Assembly: GCA_004352715.1 (NCBI GenBank)
Contig: SCFE01000090.1
Coordinates: forward strand, 1,089,115-1,153,114
From: Hofstenia miamia
Taxonomy: Eukaryota; Xenacoelomorpha; Acoela
Length of the DNA stretch: 64,000 nucleotides
Direction of reading: 5' to 3'
The position numbers and the translations under genes were made by a program. This document shows, in pieces, positions 12,914 to 25,614 of the stretch (positions are counted from its first letter, which is position 1; each line of letters starts with the position of its first letter). The notes under the pieces are model-generated. The model ran no database searches. It was not told the origin of the DNA and saw only the letters and a program-made list of their open reading frames with translations.

Positions 12914-13342
12914 TTAGAAATAAGAAAACAACATAGAGGTATGATGTGTGGAGGGTAGATCATTTATGTAGTTGCAATAGTAAGGAACCAACTGGTTTTT
13001 TCTAAAACGGGAAGCAAGGATCTCTATACGGAATTTGTAAGTATGAGGGAGAATTGAGTTTAAAGGCTTGTAAAGGTGGTGATTGGGCTTCATCATTTTC
13101 ATGAATAATTTCTCACTATGATGGACGTGGCGATATTTAAAAATTGTATGTGGATAGTTCAAATTTGACAGCATGCTTTCTCCAAGAATAATAACACATT
13201 GATAGTTAGGTAAAACAATGAATCGTGAGGAGGCGTAGTCAAGTATTGAGATTACCATTGATGTGAAAATTTTGAGTAGGAAGGCTTCATCAACAATTGG
13301 TCTTAATTGCCTAATACAAAAGGGCATTGAGACAGAAAGCAA
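12914..13342 (-). pseudogene. LINE RT C-terminal tail
   Basis: A 142-codon minus frame contains FTSMVISILDYASSRFIVLP (the post-palm YxxxVxPxLxYAS-like box of CR1/Jockey-type LINE RTs) followed by SEKLFMKMMKPNHHLYKPL and FRKNQLVPYYCNYINDLP, which match the usual C-terminal tail with a run of short hydrophobic and basic blocks. The catalytic palm is missing and 5' truncation is typical of LINEs. It lies 1 kb from, and on the opposite strand to, the ORF1/ORF2 remnant, so it is a separate insertion or the region has been inverted. Confidence 0.65.
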
Positions 13343-15272
13343 CCAACCAAGCTGAAAGATGAAGACCGAACCAGTAGCACTGTAAAATACTTAATATTCC
13401 ATCTAATTTTTCATTGTTCAGTTAATACATTGTGTTCTGCTGTATATTTTTATGAATCCTTACTACAAGCTGCAAGATGAAACGTAAGAACTCGACAGTT
13501 AATTATAATCTGTAATGAAAATATATGTAAAAGAATATATGTTTACAAAGCAAAGCAAAGACTTCGTTACATTAATCGAGTAAATGTTATTGAGTTTTAA
13601 TATTAAAAATATATTTATTGACAACTCTCCATGCTTAATTGACAACACTGCTGTTTCTGAATTTGAATTTGTTAATTGAAATATGTGTACATAATTTTGG
13701 AAATTATATGTTCTTAGATCATAAGGCTCGGATATCGGTGCCATTGAATAGTATTCGATTAACTAATATGCTCGATAATTTTTGTCAAATATCTTTAGAA
13801 GTCATTTACAAATTAAATCCAGAATTTGGCACTAATTGGGAATTTTTTCTCCAAATTTTACGAATGACTTCAAGTTTGAAGTAATTGTCCATTTTCCGAG
13901 TTAATGAAATTACATGATCATGGATATTAAGTAGAAGACCAATTAACACACCTAAATACTTTATTGTTTGTTGGTCTTACATTGTTCAAGAAAACCGTCA
14001 CAAGTGTAGCTATTATAATTAGTTTTACCTTGCAAAATATATTTATATTTATAGTCATCTTAAAAATGTCAATACATCATTTTCCAGTTTTAATAAATAA
14101 TTTCCTTTCCAATGTCAGGCAAGTTTTTCGTATTTCTCCCGTATTGCATATGTAAAAAAGACAAAGGTAATTCTCAAATAGGTAATTTTGAAAAAATCAT
14201 GTTTAATTCTTTTCATTATACATTTGCTCAGATCTGCAATATAAAACAATGGACATTATTATTGAAAAGTCGGTTAAGGTTGTCTAATTGAAAAAAATAG
14301 CTTATTAAGTAAAGTTGGCTTAAAATTGCAATTTTTAGATGTAAAATAAAGAAAGTCGTATTAATATTTAACATCATTGTTTTGCAATACAAAATAATGT
14401 TTCACCTAATTGAAATTCTAAGAACCTTTCCATGTCAAGCTGCAACAAATGACCATTACTCACAGCAATACCCAGAATCATAATATAATCTCAGCATTCT
14501 ATGTCAGTAGACTTAAGTTAAATAACTACGACATCAAATATAAAAAAATGAAATGTACAACCTTTAGAGTCAGAAGTGGTAGCATTTTGGAACAAACTTA
14601 ATGTGAACATTATGAAGTTCTCCAGATATTCATTTTAATTGTTGAAAACTCATCATTCGTAGAACTTGAATGATGAAATAAATTTTTTTCATTTCTTCAA
14701 AACGAAGAGCATTTTTTAGGTCACAAAAGTCTTATTTCTAATGAAATATATCTTTCAAACACCGATCATTTTGTGACTCATCTATCCTGCAATGATTTCA
14801 TATGTTCATATTTTTTGAAAAATAGCATGTCTCTAAAAATGGTTAAAGTTAAATAGCTTTGCGACATTTAACATTGAATACTCTACAAGAAAACTGTAAT
14901 ATAATAATCAATATTAATGAAATATGCATATATACTTACTATTAGAATTCATAAATGAATTTGACATTTTTTGAAATTTGATAGCACTGTGATTAAATTA
15001 CTTATATAGGGAGTCAAATGAAATAAAGATGTTGAAAAAACTCCAGTGTCGATTAACAAAAAATCATTACAAAAATATATTTGGAATCAATTGAAAAACA
15101 CGTCCAAGAAAAACAGCGCGTTTTTAATACACGTTATATTGTTAAGGAAATTTGTGCAAAATTCTTCCAAGTTTTAAAAATGAAACCTTATTAATTTTTA
15201 TAAAAATATGCTAGAAGTTTCTGTAAATTTATGTTTAAAGTTTATGTATTGCTATATATATATATATATATA
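13343..15272. other. AT-rich intergenic DNA
   Basis: No gene recognised. It ends in a TA microsatellite at 15253-15272 that runs into the assembly gap. Confidence 0.55.
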
Positions 15273-16272
15273 NNNNNNNNNNNNNNNNNNNNNNNNNNNN
15301 NNNNNNNNNNNNNNNNNNNNNNNNNNNNNNNNNNNNNNNNNNNNNNNNNNNNNNNNNNNNNNNNNNNNNNNNNNNNNNNNNNNNNNNNNNNNNNNNNNNN
15401 NNNNNNNNNNNNNNNNNNNNNNNNNNNNNNNNNNNNNNNNNNNNNNNNNNNNNNNNNNNNNNNNNNNNNNNNNNNNNNNNNNNNNNNNNNNNNNNNNNNN
15501 NNNNNNNNNNNNNNNNNNNNNNNNNNNNNNNNNNNNNNNNNNNNNNNNNNNNNNNNNNNNNNNNNNNNNNNNNNNNNNNNNNNNNNNNNNNNNNNNNNNN
15601 NNNNNNNNNNNNNNNNNNNNNNNNNNNNNNNNNNNNNNNNNNNNNNNNNNNNNNNNNNNNNNNNNNNNNNNNNNNNNNNNNNNNNNNNNNNNNNNNNNNN
15701 NNNNNNNNNNNNNNNNNNNNNNNNNNNNNNNNNNNNNNNNNNNNNNNNNNNNNNNNNNNNNNNNNNNNNNNNNNNNNNNNNNNNNNNNNNNNNNNNNNNN
15801 NNNNNNNNNNNNNNNNNNNNNNNNNNNNNNNNNNNNNNNNNNNNNNNNNNNNNNNNNNNNNNNNNNNNNNNNNNNNNNNNNNNNNNNNNNNNNNNNNNNN
15901 NNNNNNNNNNNNNNNNNNNNNNNNNNNNNNNNNNNNNNNNNNNNNNNNNNNNNNNNNNNNNNNNNNNNNNNNNNNNNNNNNNNNNNNNNNNNNNNNNNNN
16001 NNNNNNNNNNNNNNNNNNNNNNNNNNNNNNNNNNNNNNNNNNNNNNNNNNNNNNNNNNNNNNNNNNNNNNNNNNNNNNNNNNNNNNNNNNNNNNNNNNNN
16101 NNNNNNNNNNNNNNNNNNNNNNNNNNNNNNNNNNNNNNNNNNNNNNNNNNNNNNNNNNNNNNNNNNNNNNNNNNNNNNNNNNNNNNNNNNNNNNNNNNNN
16201 NNNNNNNNNNNNNNNNNNNNNNNNNNNNNNNNNNNNNNNNNNNNNNNNNNNNNNNNNNNNNNNNNNNNNNNN
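15273..16272. other. Assembly gap, 1000 N
   Basis: Exactly 1000 N, which suggests a default gap of unknown size. Any frame crossing it is artificial. Confidence 0.99.
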
Positions 16273-16918
16273 TTCGCAGTTTGTCATAGACCTTGCCGCA
16301 TATGCTACCGGTTTTCCACTCTGAAGTAAGCAAGCTCGTAGAGGAAAATTGGAGGCATCTGAGTGAAGCGTTATCGGCAGCGTGCTATCGAAATGGCGTA
16401 ATACAGGTTTCGATGTAAGACATTGAATGACATGATCAAACGCCGACTGTTGTTGACCATTCCATTGGAAATGGCAATCCTTTTTTAGCAAGTTTCTTAA
16501 TGGAGTGGTGATGCTGGAATATTTTGGAATGAATTGCGATAAATAGTTTGTCATACCAAGTAATCTTTGCAAGGATCACGTATCATTGGTTTTGAGAACT
16601 TTCGGATGGTTTCTACTTTCTGTGGATCTGGTTGGAATCCATTTTTGTTCACAATGAATCCCATATATTTTATTTCATCTGCCATTAGTTAAAGTTTGCG
16701 TTTGTTAAACTTCATATTTCTAGATCTAACACGAGACAAAACAGCCTTTAATGTTGACATGTGTTCTTCTTTTGTAGATGTAGTGATACAGATATCGTCA
16801 TGAATGGCCATGACATTTAATATGTCTCCAAAATTTCGGTCAATCATTAATTGTGATTTATCTGCAGCGGACGCTAATCCAAAGGGTACTCTATTCCAGT
16901 GGTACCTACAGAATGGTG
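16273..16918 (-). pseudogene. Ty3/gypsy LTR-retrotransposon pol fragment (RT-RNase H)
   Basis: From 16913 downwards the minus strand reads WNRVPFGLASAADKSQLM (RT motif B region), NVMAIHDDICI (the YxDD position) and IKYMGFIVNKNGFQPDPQKV. Then, in another frame, LQRLLGMTNYLSQFIPKYSS, TTPLRNLLKK and ITLHSDASNFPLRACLLQ follow, with GKPVAYAARSMT (RNase H start). This order is diagnostic for Ty3/gypsy Pol, which copies element RNA into DNA in a virus-like particle. Damage includes a TAA after KFNKRKL, a frameshift near 16575 and a substituted YxDD Tyr (Ile-His-Asp-Asp). The rest of RNase H falls in the gap. No LTR, protease or integrase is visible here. Confidence 0.85.
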
Positions 16919-17007
16919 NATATATATATATCAGTAAATATTATATATACAAATAATAGATACATTGAATACTATGAAAAAAAGTATCCAGCTCAGATAA
17001 GGACACG

Positions 17008-17080
17008 GGCCGAATTTTTCAGGCCCGGCTCCTCAACTATTATTTCAAGCACGTTTTCGGGCCGGTGTTGGAATTCTTGT
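17008..17080. mobile_element. Fragment of GGGCCGG-type hAT terminus
   Basis: GGCCCGGCTC, then TTTCAAG, then CGGGCCGGTGTTGG follow the same order and spacing as the left subterminal region of the hAT at 42467 (GGCCGGGCTC, TTTCAAG, CGGGCCGGTCTGG at 42530-42570). This looks like a short relic of the same family. No target-site duplication was found. Confidence 0.45.
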
Positions 17081-17508
17081 AGCAGAAGTTGCTGGGGCGG
17101 CATACATCTTCAATGCAACGTTACACAAAGTTAGATAAGTGCTTCTACTAAGACTTCCAAAATGTATGTTTACAAGCTTATTACAATTCATTTTATTCTG
17201 CCCGTTTTTGCTTGTAATTTGCCATCTCTGATCCAGCTCCTCTTATTTATTATTTTCACAACGTCCATAGTGAATTGGATAAAGAGAGCTTTAAGGAGGC
17301 GAAATCTGAGACAATATAGGAAAGATGATGAGATACTACGTATATTGTGTAATTCAAACTCTAAGCGCGTTGATCTACTTCTTAATCTTATTCGATTTGG
17401 CTCAAATTGCTTCATAAGCATTAGGTCTCAAGGATAGAACAAAATGAAAGTATGGAAGAAGATATCGTTATTACTTAACATATTAAAGACCACCCTAATA
17501 TATATATA

Positions 17509-17685
17509 NNNNNNNNNNNNNNNNNNNNNNNNNNNNNNNNNNNNNNNNNNNNNNNNNNNNNNNNNNNNNNNNNNNNNNNNNNNNNNNNNNNNNNNNNNNN
17601 NNNNNNNNNNNNNNNNNNNNNNNNNNNNNNNNNNNNNNNNNNNNNNNNNNNNNNNNNNNNNNNNNNNNNNNNNNNNNNNNNNNNN
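17509..17685. other. Assembly gap inside TA microsatellite
   Basis: 177 N, flanked on both sides by TATATA runs. Confidence 0.99.
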
Positions 17686-20329
17686 TATATATATATAGCT
17701 TGAATACTAAGCTTCTTTATCATTTTATGAAAAAACAATGAAAATATTAATTGAGAGTACTTTCGGTACTTACTGTACCTTTGTTAGTCGAAAAACAAAA
17801 ATTATTTGGTGGTAAAATTATAAATTTACAAATCATTAATTAAACTAAAATAAGTGAAGTGTTTGATGACATTTTGTATTTAAATTAGGTTTCTCTTCCT
17901 TAATATATATTGATTCTGCGATCTTGGTGCATTCGTATATATATTTAAATAAAATGGTGATGTATTTTTAGTGGACGAGTATTTTCAATTAGATTTAATA
18001 TAAATTTCGCAAACAAACTAATTAAAATTTTTGCTTCCAATCCATAGTCATTATTCAGACCATGGGTTTAACCTAATTTTTATTTATTTACTGGGCAAGT
18101 TAAAATATTACATATAGCTAAATATAAATGCTAAAATAGTAAATATTTACCCTCCTTAGCTCACATAGGGCTCAAATTGCGCATGGCATTGTAAATTTTG
18201 TAAATCTAGAAATATTATTTTTGAAATTTGCAAATTTTATCCTTAGCCGAATTTTACACTTCTAAAACGATGTGTTTTCATGTATTTCGTAATGAATAAT
18301 TTTTGTGGAATTCTTTGAACTCAGCGAGTTTACTTTTTTTCTGGTCTATGTAGAATCAAAGTCTCATACTCACAAGGGTCTATTGTGAGGCTCATGTTTT
18401 AAGTAGAACGGGCCATGTGAGTAGGTTAATTACATACATGAGTAAATCCTTAACAACAATGACTAATTATCGGACGGGAAAATCTTGGCAACAATTCAAA
18501 ACCTCATGCAAACGTTTTCGCAAAATCTATCGATTCTCAGCATGGTTTTTATGTAGTATTTAAAATGTTATAAAATGAGCCCCATGAATTCGTTGAAGTT
18601 TTTAGTATTGCTAATTTAAATTACATTGAACTTTTAATATACAAAATCCGGAAAAAGGTAACAGTTTCAAAAAGAAAAAAATTTTGTTTAGTAAAGAAAG
18701 GAGACTTAAGATCCCCCGTCAGGGTTTAATCTATTAATTGTGCAGGCAAATTTTTATAAATGTCCAATCCTGGGGGATTTCGAATCCTAAATATATGCCA
18801 ATTACAATCTTAGGATAATATAGAACAAAATGAGTAAATGTAAATGACGACAAGGTGAGTGACCACTTCAAAAAGAAATACCTTTAGAACTAATTAATTC
18901 CGCTGTACTTTGATTTTCAAGATATTAAAACATATAGTCGAATAATTAGCTTTTATCTTGGAATAATATATCGCGTGCCTTCTCCTCAGAGTATACATCT
19001 GCATAAAATTACACGAATTTGAAGCAGTTTTAATTTCATTACATATTGCATATGATTATGTCAAGCTCGAAGGCGGTCAATGATATGTAGTAAATGTATT
19101 TATAGTGATACCTTGACCTGCCTCAACTTGTACATTAATGATGCCAACATTTTGAAGTAAGAAAACGAAAAGAACTAGGAATATAAGTATTTTTCCAAGA
19201 TCATTCTAAAAAAATGAGGAGCGTACAAATATTCAAATTGTTATAAAATATGCGTATAGAATGAACTGTTAAAAATGTGTTTAGACTATCGACTTTCCTC
19301 AGCTGATTTCTTTACTGAAATACAGGCGTAGAGATCACATCAACAATTTTTAAACAGATTATTATGGGTGGCAAATTTGTTGTTAATATTAATAACAGGC
19401 AGTTTAAAGATTAACAGCTGCTGCAAGTAACCAATTTTAGGAATAGCTTTTTTCAAAATTTTCAAACTTACAACAGAAAAAAATCTTAAATTTGTCACTA
19501 TGTCGTTACTCAGGGCCTTTTAGAGTGATACTCAGCCTGGGGACAGTGATTCCTGGTATCCCACCAAACTGATACACACAACTACTAAAAAGTTAATAGC
19601 TAGATTATGCTATTCTAAAATTGAAGGAAAAGTTTTGAATGAATTAAAAATGACAAAGCTACTAAATTAAGTGAGGTTTTTAAAGAACTTAATTAGAATA
19701 ATAAAATAATTTATTGTGTATACCTAATGTAACAAATGCCTATATATGCTAAACCACAACTGGTGGAGGGGACCAGATCCTCACGCAGCGCTTCCCCGAT
19801 AACACAGGCAACTACCTTGCACCTACGCGTGTGGTGTTTACCATTTGCATGGCACTATTTAAGCGCAATGCCCCATACCCTCTACCCTCTTTCACTGTGA
19901 CGCCATTACTGGTTGCCAAAGTAAAATTAACTTCTTCGCCAATTTGCAAGATGAGCAACGAATCCCATCTTAGATAAAAAATTAACATCCCCAGAACAAG
20001 TCAATGTTATAGCCAATATTTTCAATTAATACAACACTTTAGCACATTCAAGAGTGAAATTTAGTATAAAAGTGCTTTGTGTTTTGAAACCACTTTTATT
20101 AGCTGTTAACAGTGTGCACAATGCTGTTATAATAAATATATACAGTTAACAACGCTGTTCCTTGCTTTGTAGATGAATCACACAATCCATTGAGGCATGG
20201 CCTTAAGTACGAAAATATAGAATAGATATTCTTCTATCTTGTGGTTTTTTCAAATGTTGTATATTTTTATTAGTTTGTATAGCATGAGCTTTTAATTTTT
20301 TTAAAAAGCTATAACAGATTTTGGGAAAA

Positions 20330-20820
20330 CATTGTTATCGAATTCGCAACAAGAACTAGAATTCATGTAAAGTATCTTGATGCAAAAGTAAGTTTATCAA
20401 AAATGCAGCTGGTTAATAAACTATTCATTTATTCTATGGTAGAACCAACTCGACTGCAAATTATTTTTTACATTATACAAAGCAAAGCATTTATTCTGAT
20501 AAAGGATTTCGTAAGTACGTAGCATTCATAATTTAATGTTGAGAGCACCGCCATTACTATAAACATCGTTACANNNCATTGTTATCGAATTCGCAACAAG
20601 ACCTAGAATTCATGTAAAGTATCTTGATGCGAAAGTAAGTTTATCAAAAATGCAGCTGGTTAATAAACTATTCATTTACTCTATGGTAGAACCAACTCGG
20701 CTGCAAATTATTTTTTACATTATACAAAGCAAAGCATTTATTCTGATAAAGGATTTCGTAAGTACGTAGCATTCATAATTTAATGTTGCGAGCACCGCCA
20801 TTACTATAAACATCGTTACA
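20330..20820. repeat. 244-bp near-identical direct repeat around nnn
   Basis: 20330-20573 and 20577-20820 are the same length and differ at only about five or six positions (for example AAGAACTAG versus AAGACCTAG). They meet at three n. This looks like two alleles of one contig end laid in tandem. Confidence 0.85.
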
Positions 20821-23104
20821 AGGTTGTTAAGTTTCTTGTTACAGTCTTATTGTGCTATGAATACGAAGTACGGAAATAGGCTAGCACTAATAGAAATGCT
20901 TGGTTACATTTTTCCATAAGAAAATTTTTTTGGCGCCAAGATCCTTTTCCTGACGTAGTTTGTACTAATTTTTCTATTTGACTTGTCTTTTGAATAAAAA
21001 AGTGTCAGAAATCTTTTCAAATTTTTCATCAAATTCCTTGCAATTAATACAACAAATGACGAAATAATTCACAAATCACTTAATAATGAAATTCAACTGT
21101 CTTCAAATTTCAAAGGATTGGAAAACAATAGCTTACTAATAGGAAATATTATTTCAATTTATTTTTCAATGAATGACTTTCTTTTCCAAAATTTCATAAC
21201 AATTGCGGCACTTATGTATCATTTTTTGACAAAAGTGCGCATTAAGTGTAATGTAGCAACTTGTGAAAAGATAATATATTTGGCAAATTATTAAGCACTA
21301 AAAATAATACGAGTAGTGAGTTTTTAGGATTTCTTTAACACTTAAACTACAAAAAGAGTGCACTTGCATTCAGAGATGGAAGTGGGGCATGTTTTTGTGA
21401 ACTGCACGTCCCACCCCTTTCTAGTAATCTGCAAATTCCAAAAATCGATTTAATACATTTAGTAATTTTAATTATTTCTTTGCAATATTAAGTTTCAACA
21501 TGATCTCAAAAATGTGTGTTTATTTGATTTTCCTCTGGATGCCATCTTTGCCTAATGTATCAGAGGAATACAAAATACTTGTTCATGAATAGATTTCTTA
21601 GATCCAGATTCATGAAATTCCTATGGATCGATTCATTGGTTTCCTAAAGATGGACGTTTAATTAAAAAGGCAACTAACGAGTCTTCAAAGAAAGCAGTTG
21701 TACCATAACAGCGCATGACAAAATGAAAATTTCAACAAAATGAACAGAGGTTCGGCAGTATAACGTACCAAATACAATACTGTGTTACTTTTCTGCAAAT
21801 GCAGAAGCTTAATTAAAACTAAAAAGAAATACATTAATATCATTTACTTTTTTTCATCAATTTGTTAGAGTTAAAATTAGTAAAAAGAAAATGGAGAAGA
21901 CCTCGTGACTAGTGATTTTTTTTAGCAATGGTTGCTAAGCGCTATAAATTTCCTACACAAATTCTGTTTATCCCTAAGGATGTGTAGAATTGATAACCTA
22001 AGAGATTTACACCACATCTTCATACAAGCCTTTGCTGCATCAAATTCAGCAACAATTGGATATAATCATATGAGTAAGCATTATTACTGATCTAAAATTT
22101 TGGATAAACGAAGTCTCCACGAGATCATGGATTGCATTGTTAGATTTAGATCCCTTCCAGAGCCTTGGACAAGTTTGAAATAAAACCTACTATTTTGTTT
22201 AAGCCAGAGTGAAACAACTGCCTTATTCGGTCATTTCAAATTCAATTTAGCATTGAAATTCAATGATAAGTATATGTTATTTACACTTAATTACATCATA
22301 CTTAACATATTTCAGTCAAATAGGTGCCCTTCAAACTTAAGCATAGGATGGAGTGCACTTACTCCCTTGTAAATTTCCCAGTGAAAAAAAATTTTGGTAC
22401 TCCAAGAGTTATATCCTCTATGAACGTCAATAGTTATCTAAAATATGCACAATATAAATTTTTTATTAATGAGAAGATTTAAAACCCAGTTGAAATTGTG
22501 TATTTATTCCCAACTCAGACTCCAAGAAATGAATCTATTACTACTCTATGTTAGAATTATGTCAACGTATGAAAACAAACACAACCCTTAAATTAAGAAG
22601 ATAGAAGATTCTTTATGTGGTTGCAGTACAGAAATGTATTCTATTAATCTAGATATAGTGCTATTTATTCGCTAAGGGGGAACTTTGTTAGCGTTTCCGC
22701 TGTCTGTGCTGCCTAAAAGAGCAAATGATACATTTTCTATATAAATGTTTGCATTCAAGGCCATAATGCATTTAACATGGGGGTTAATCTAAGGATTTAT
22801 AACACTGCATGTGCACTGGTCGTATACAAGTAAATTTGAATGGCCCTGATTACGAATCTGACAATCTTTTTGTAGTTTATTGAAGCATTTATTGCAAATT
22901 AAAAATATAGATTTTTTTTGCTTATTCTTTAATCTTATTAGTGGTTTCCTTAGTATTTTAATATTTTATTTTAATATTTTATTACGAAAAAATTCACTTT
23001 ATAAGAATAAAGAGTATAAGGAAAAATTGATACAATAGTAATTGACATGGAATCCAGCATAATACGTTTTACAGGTTTTTCAGGATAAGGAAATTCAAAG
23101 TCTT

Positions 23105-23340
23105 TTAACAATTGATGACTTCACTCCCCACGATGATTGCTAATCGCCTCACATAGAAATCAAATTTATTCGTATCAATCTCAATTGCAGAACAGGTCCC
23201 AGGCTCACCATCAGGTTCCCTTTCATTAACCACTTCATCAGACAAAACATGAGTTGCGGTATTGGAAGAAATCTGAGTGTGGAACAGGCTCTCAGCTTGA
23301 ATTAAACACCACTTGTTTTATCACTACCAAGAGACGCCAT
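23105..23340 (-). other. Short open frame without identity
   Basis: A minus frame of about 70 codons ending at 23105 has no internal stop and a more balanced composition than its surroundings. It includes SNTATHVLSDEVVNEREPDG and NKFDFYVRRLAIIVG. An ATG in a different frame (MASLGSDKTSGV) lies just upstream at 23340. I do not recognise it. It could be a relic exon or transposon fragment, or chance. Confidence 0.15.
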
Positions 23341-24729
23341 TGACTAGCAATCATTTAGGTGATTGCTCTATTTTCTCTATGTATCTGGAATAGCAATGGG
23401 CATGTCTTTGCTAATGTACACGTTTGACAAGAAAAAGTAGGAGCCAAAATTTTTCCGAAGCTTTGCAATAAATTCAAACCAAAGTAAAAGTCACTGATGT
23501 AAAATCTATGGATATAAGAAAACTGTCATTATCACGAATTCCTTAAAGAGAAAATTCAAAAAAAATTGAAATATTAAAGTTTTGATATTAAGTTTTAATG
23601 AGTCATTAAGATTGATATCAACGACAGAAATAATGTGATATGGCGTAAAAAATAAAATAAGGTTTTCTCTAATATAATGAAGATAAAGTCAAATGAACTG
23701 TTCTCATTAAAAATTGTTTTTTACGTTGGCCTAAAATCAAGAAATGCAGAGTAAAGAAAAAGAAATGTTCATTTTAAAAAAACTTTAGGTATAATTTAAC
23801 ATCATTAAATTTTATCCCGTGTTTGTTATATCAAAAGAAACATTGTCACATGGGTGTGTATCAAAGTTCGAAGGAATTATTAATATATAAGCCAGATTGA
23901 TAGAATGAGTTGTTGAAAAAAATGAAAATTGTAATTTACGAAAAAATCCAATTAATTAAAAAACAAAGTGCATTTTCGAATTAGGCCTTAAAATTATATG
24001 GAAATTGTGAATTTCATTTTGTTATACAAGATTGCTGTAATCAAATAAAAAACAGAATCGCTTAAGTACAAGCCATATAGAGAAATTGAGAACATCTTTT
24101 TTGTAAATGTTGTAGCCATCTAACGACCAATTTGAAAATTTATATTGCCAGCAAAATTAACATTTACAATTTTGCTAACAGAAAATGCTTTGTAGGAATT
24201 AATTATAGCATTCTCCTATCGAATGCCAGCAAAGCTGTTACCATAAATTTTTAGCACGCGGCAAAATGAATCAATAACAACCTATAAGAGCTTTTATGAG
24301 CATTTTCTAAACAGTGGATATAGTTATTTTGACATCTACATCTAAACAAACAAAACCGTTAATCCTATTTAAAGTATTGCAACTACTAGATGGAACTTGT
24401 CGAATGCCATGAACCAGTTTATTATCTATTCGCCCGATTATCTACGCTGTCCCATTACTATAATTTCAAAATATGTTTCTTAATTTATATTTATAATTTA
24501 GCAATGAAGAGATATTTGAGGTATTAGATCTTGTACGTTCTTAGTCTTCAATATAATTACTGTTGTTTATTAGACTGTAATTAAATTTGAATTCGTATTA
24601 GTAGTCCTTTGCATTTGCTATGGCGTACTTGAAAAGAATAGTAATATTATATTACGATTGACAGGATCGAATCCCAGTTTAAAATCGTGTATTTCTAATA
24701 GGAAGATTATGAATAATACGCTTACCTAC

Positions 24730-24800
24730 TGATTCGTGGTGTATGATAAACACATCTGTACACATGTACAGAAGATGCGGGTTCGAATCCCACCGAATCA
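24730..24800 (+). tRNA. tRNA-like cloverleaf, probable tRNA pseudogene or SINE head
   Basis: A 71-nt stretch folds as a tRNA: acceptor TGATTCG/CGAATCA (7 of 7 pairs), D stem GTGT/ACAC, anticodon stem TCTGT/ACAGA, and T arm GCGGG-TTCGAAT-CCCAC (4 of 5 pairs) with a strong B-box GGTTCGAATCC. Against a functional gene: the D loop (ATGATAA) lacks the conserved GG, the anticodon loop has 8 nt (ACACATGT, possibly CAT), and no clear oligo-T terminator follows. The isotype cannot be assigned. Confidence 0.4.
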
Positions 24801-25614
24801 ATTGCACTATATTTAAAATTTCGCTAGTCTCTAATCGTATAAATACACATATCAACGGCAGTAAACTATTTTATTACTCTTCGTATAATATACTACTATG
24901 CGTATTTCGGATTTAACAAAAATTTTTTGTTGCATTATGCAATCGGGATTTTGATTTATTGGAAATTTTTTTTTGATTTCATTTAAATTCCTATTTTATC
25001 ATTTAATATACTTGGACAACTAATATCCGAAGTTATCTAATACGAAATTAACAACGCTTACCATTTATTGTTGCAATACATTTCTGCCAAAGCGTACATC
25101 AATGAAAAATATACAGCATTTTTCAAAGATACATACTTAGGATAGATAGAGAATGTGTTCCGCAAAGTACTTGAAATAGCTAATTAGGTGTATTGTACAC
25201 AAACTAATACAGGCCACCGGAGGATTCAGTTTACATAATTCTTTGAAAAGGTTAAATTACCGGTGAGAGTTTAAGTTTCACTTTTGAAGTAAAAGTGGCC
25301 CGTTAATGAACTATTCTATGTAAAAAAAAATACTGTTTCCTAGTTACAGTTATATATTTTGCAATAATTTAAGTAAGAAAAATGTAATAGGACAACGTAG
25401 ATAATTGGGCGAATAGATATTAATTTAGGTCATCATTTAGTGGAAAATCAAGTCGTTTATAATTTGGCAATGTATATTTGGACGAATTACAAATAATTAT
25501 AATTGTATTTGATATAAATGAACGTGGTGTCAAGAGGAAAAGGAAATGCAGTACTCATTTCATTGGGAATTGCTGCTGTAGCAGCTGCAACAACTTTTTT
25601 ATATAGTATGAATA
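24801..25614. other. AT-rich intergenic DNA
   Basis: No gene recognised between the tRNA-like element and the gap. Confidence 0.5.

Larger units (their letters stand above)
17686..24729. other. Long AT-rich intergenic region
   Basis: About 7 kb with no recognisable coding sequence except the weak candidates listed separately: a GC-richer island at 19745-19930, an allelic overlap at 20330-20820 and a short unknown frame at 23105-23340. LINE-, hAT- or mariner-like motifs were not seen. Confidence 0.5.

Noticed and set aside
15208-16572. Long frames of 350-445 codons crossing N runs here and at 25518-26886, 30327-31473 and 33644-34744
   Set aside because: They exist only because N is read as open. 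Only the real bases at their edges (gypsy at 16273-16572, mariner at 26615-26886) carry meaning.
17162-17437. 91-codon frame with a hydrophobic N-terminus as a small secreted or membrane protein
   Set aside because: No signal cleavage context, homology or promoter; an equally long frame overlaps on the other strand, as expected in biased sequence.
24660-24690. Second tRNA B-box (GGATCGAATCCCAG)
   Set aside because: No acceptor stem or box A can be placed upstream.
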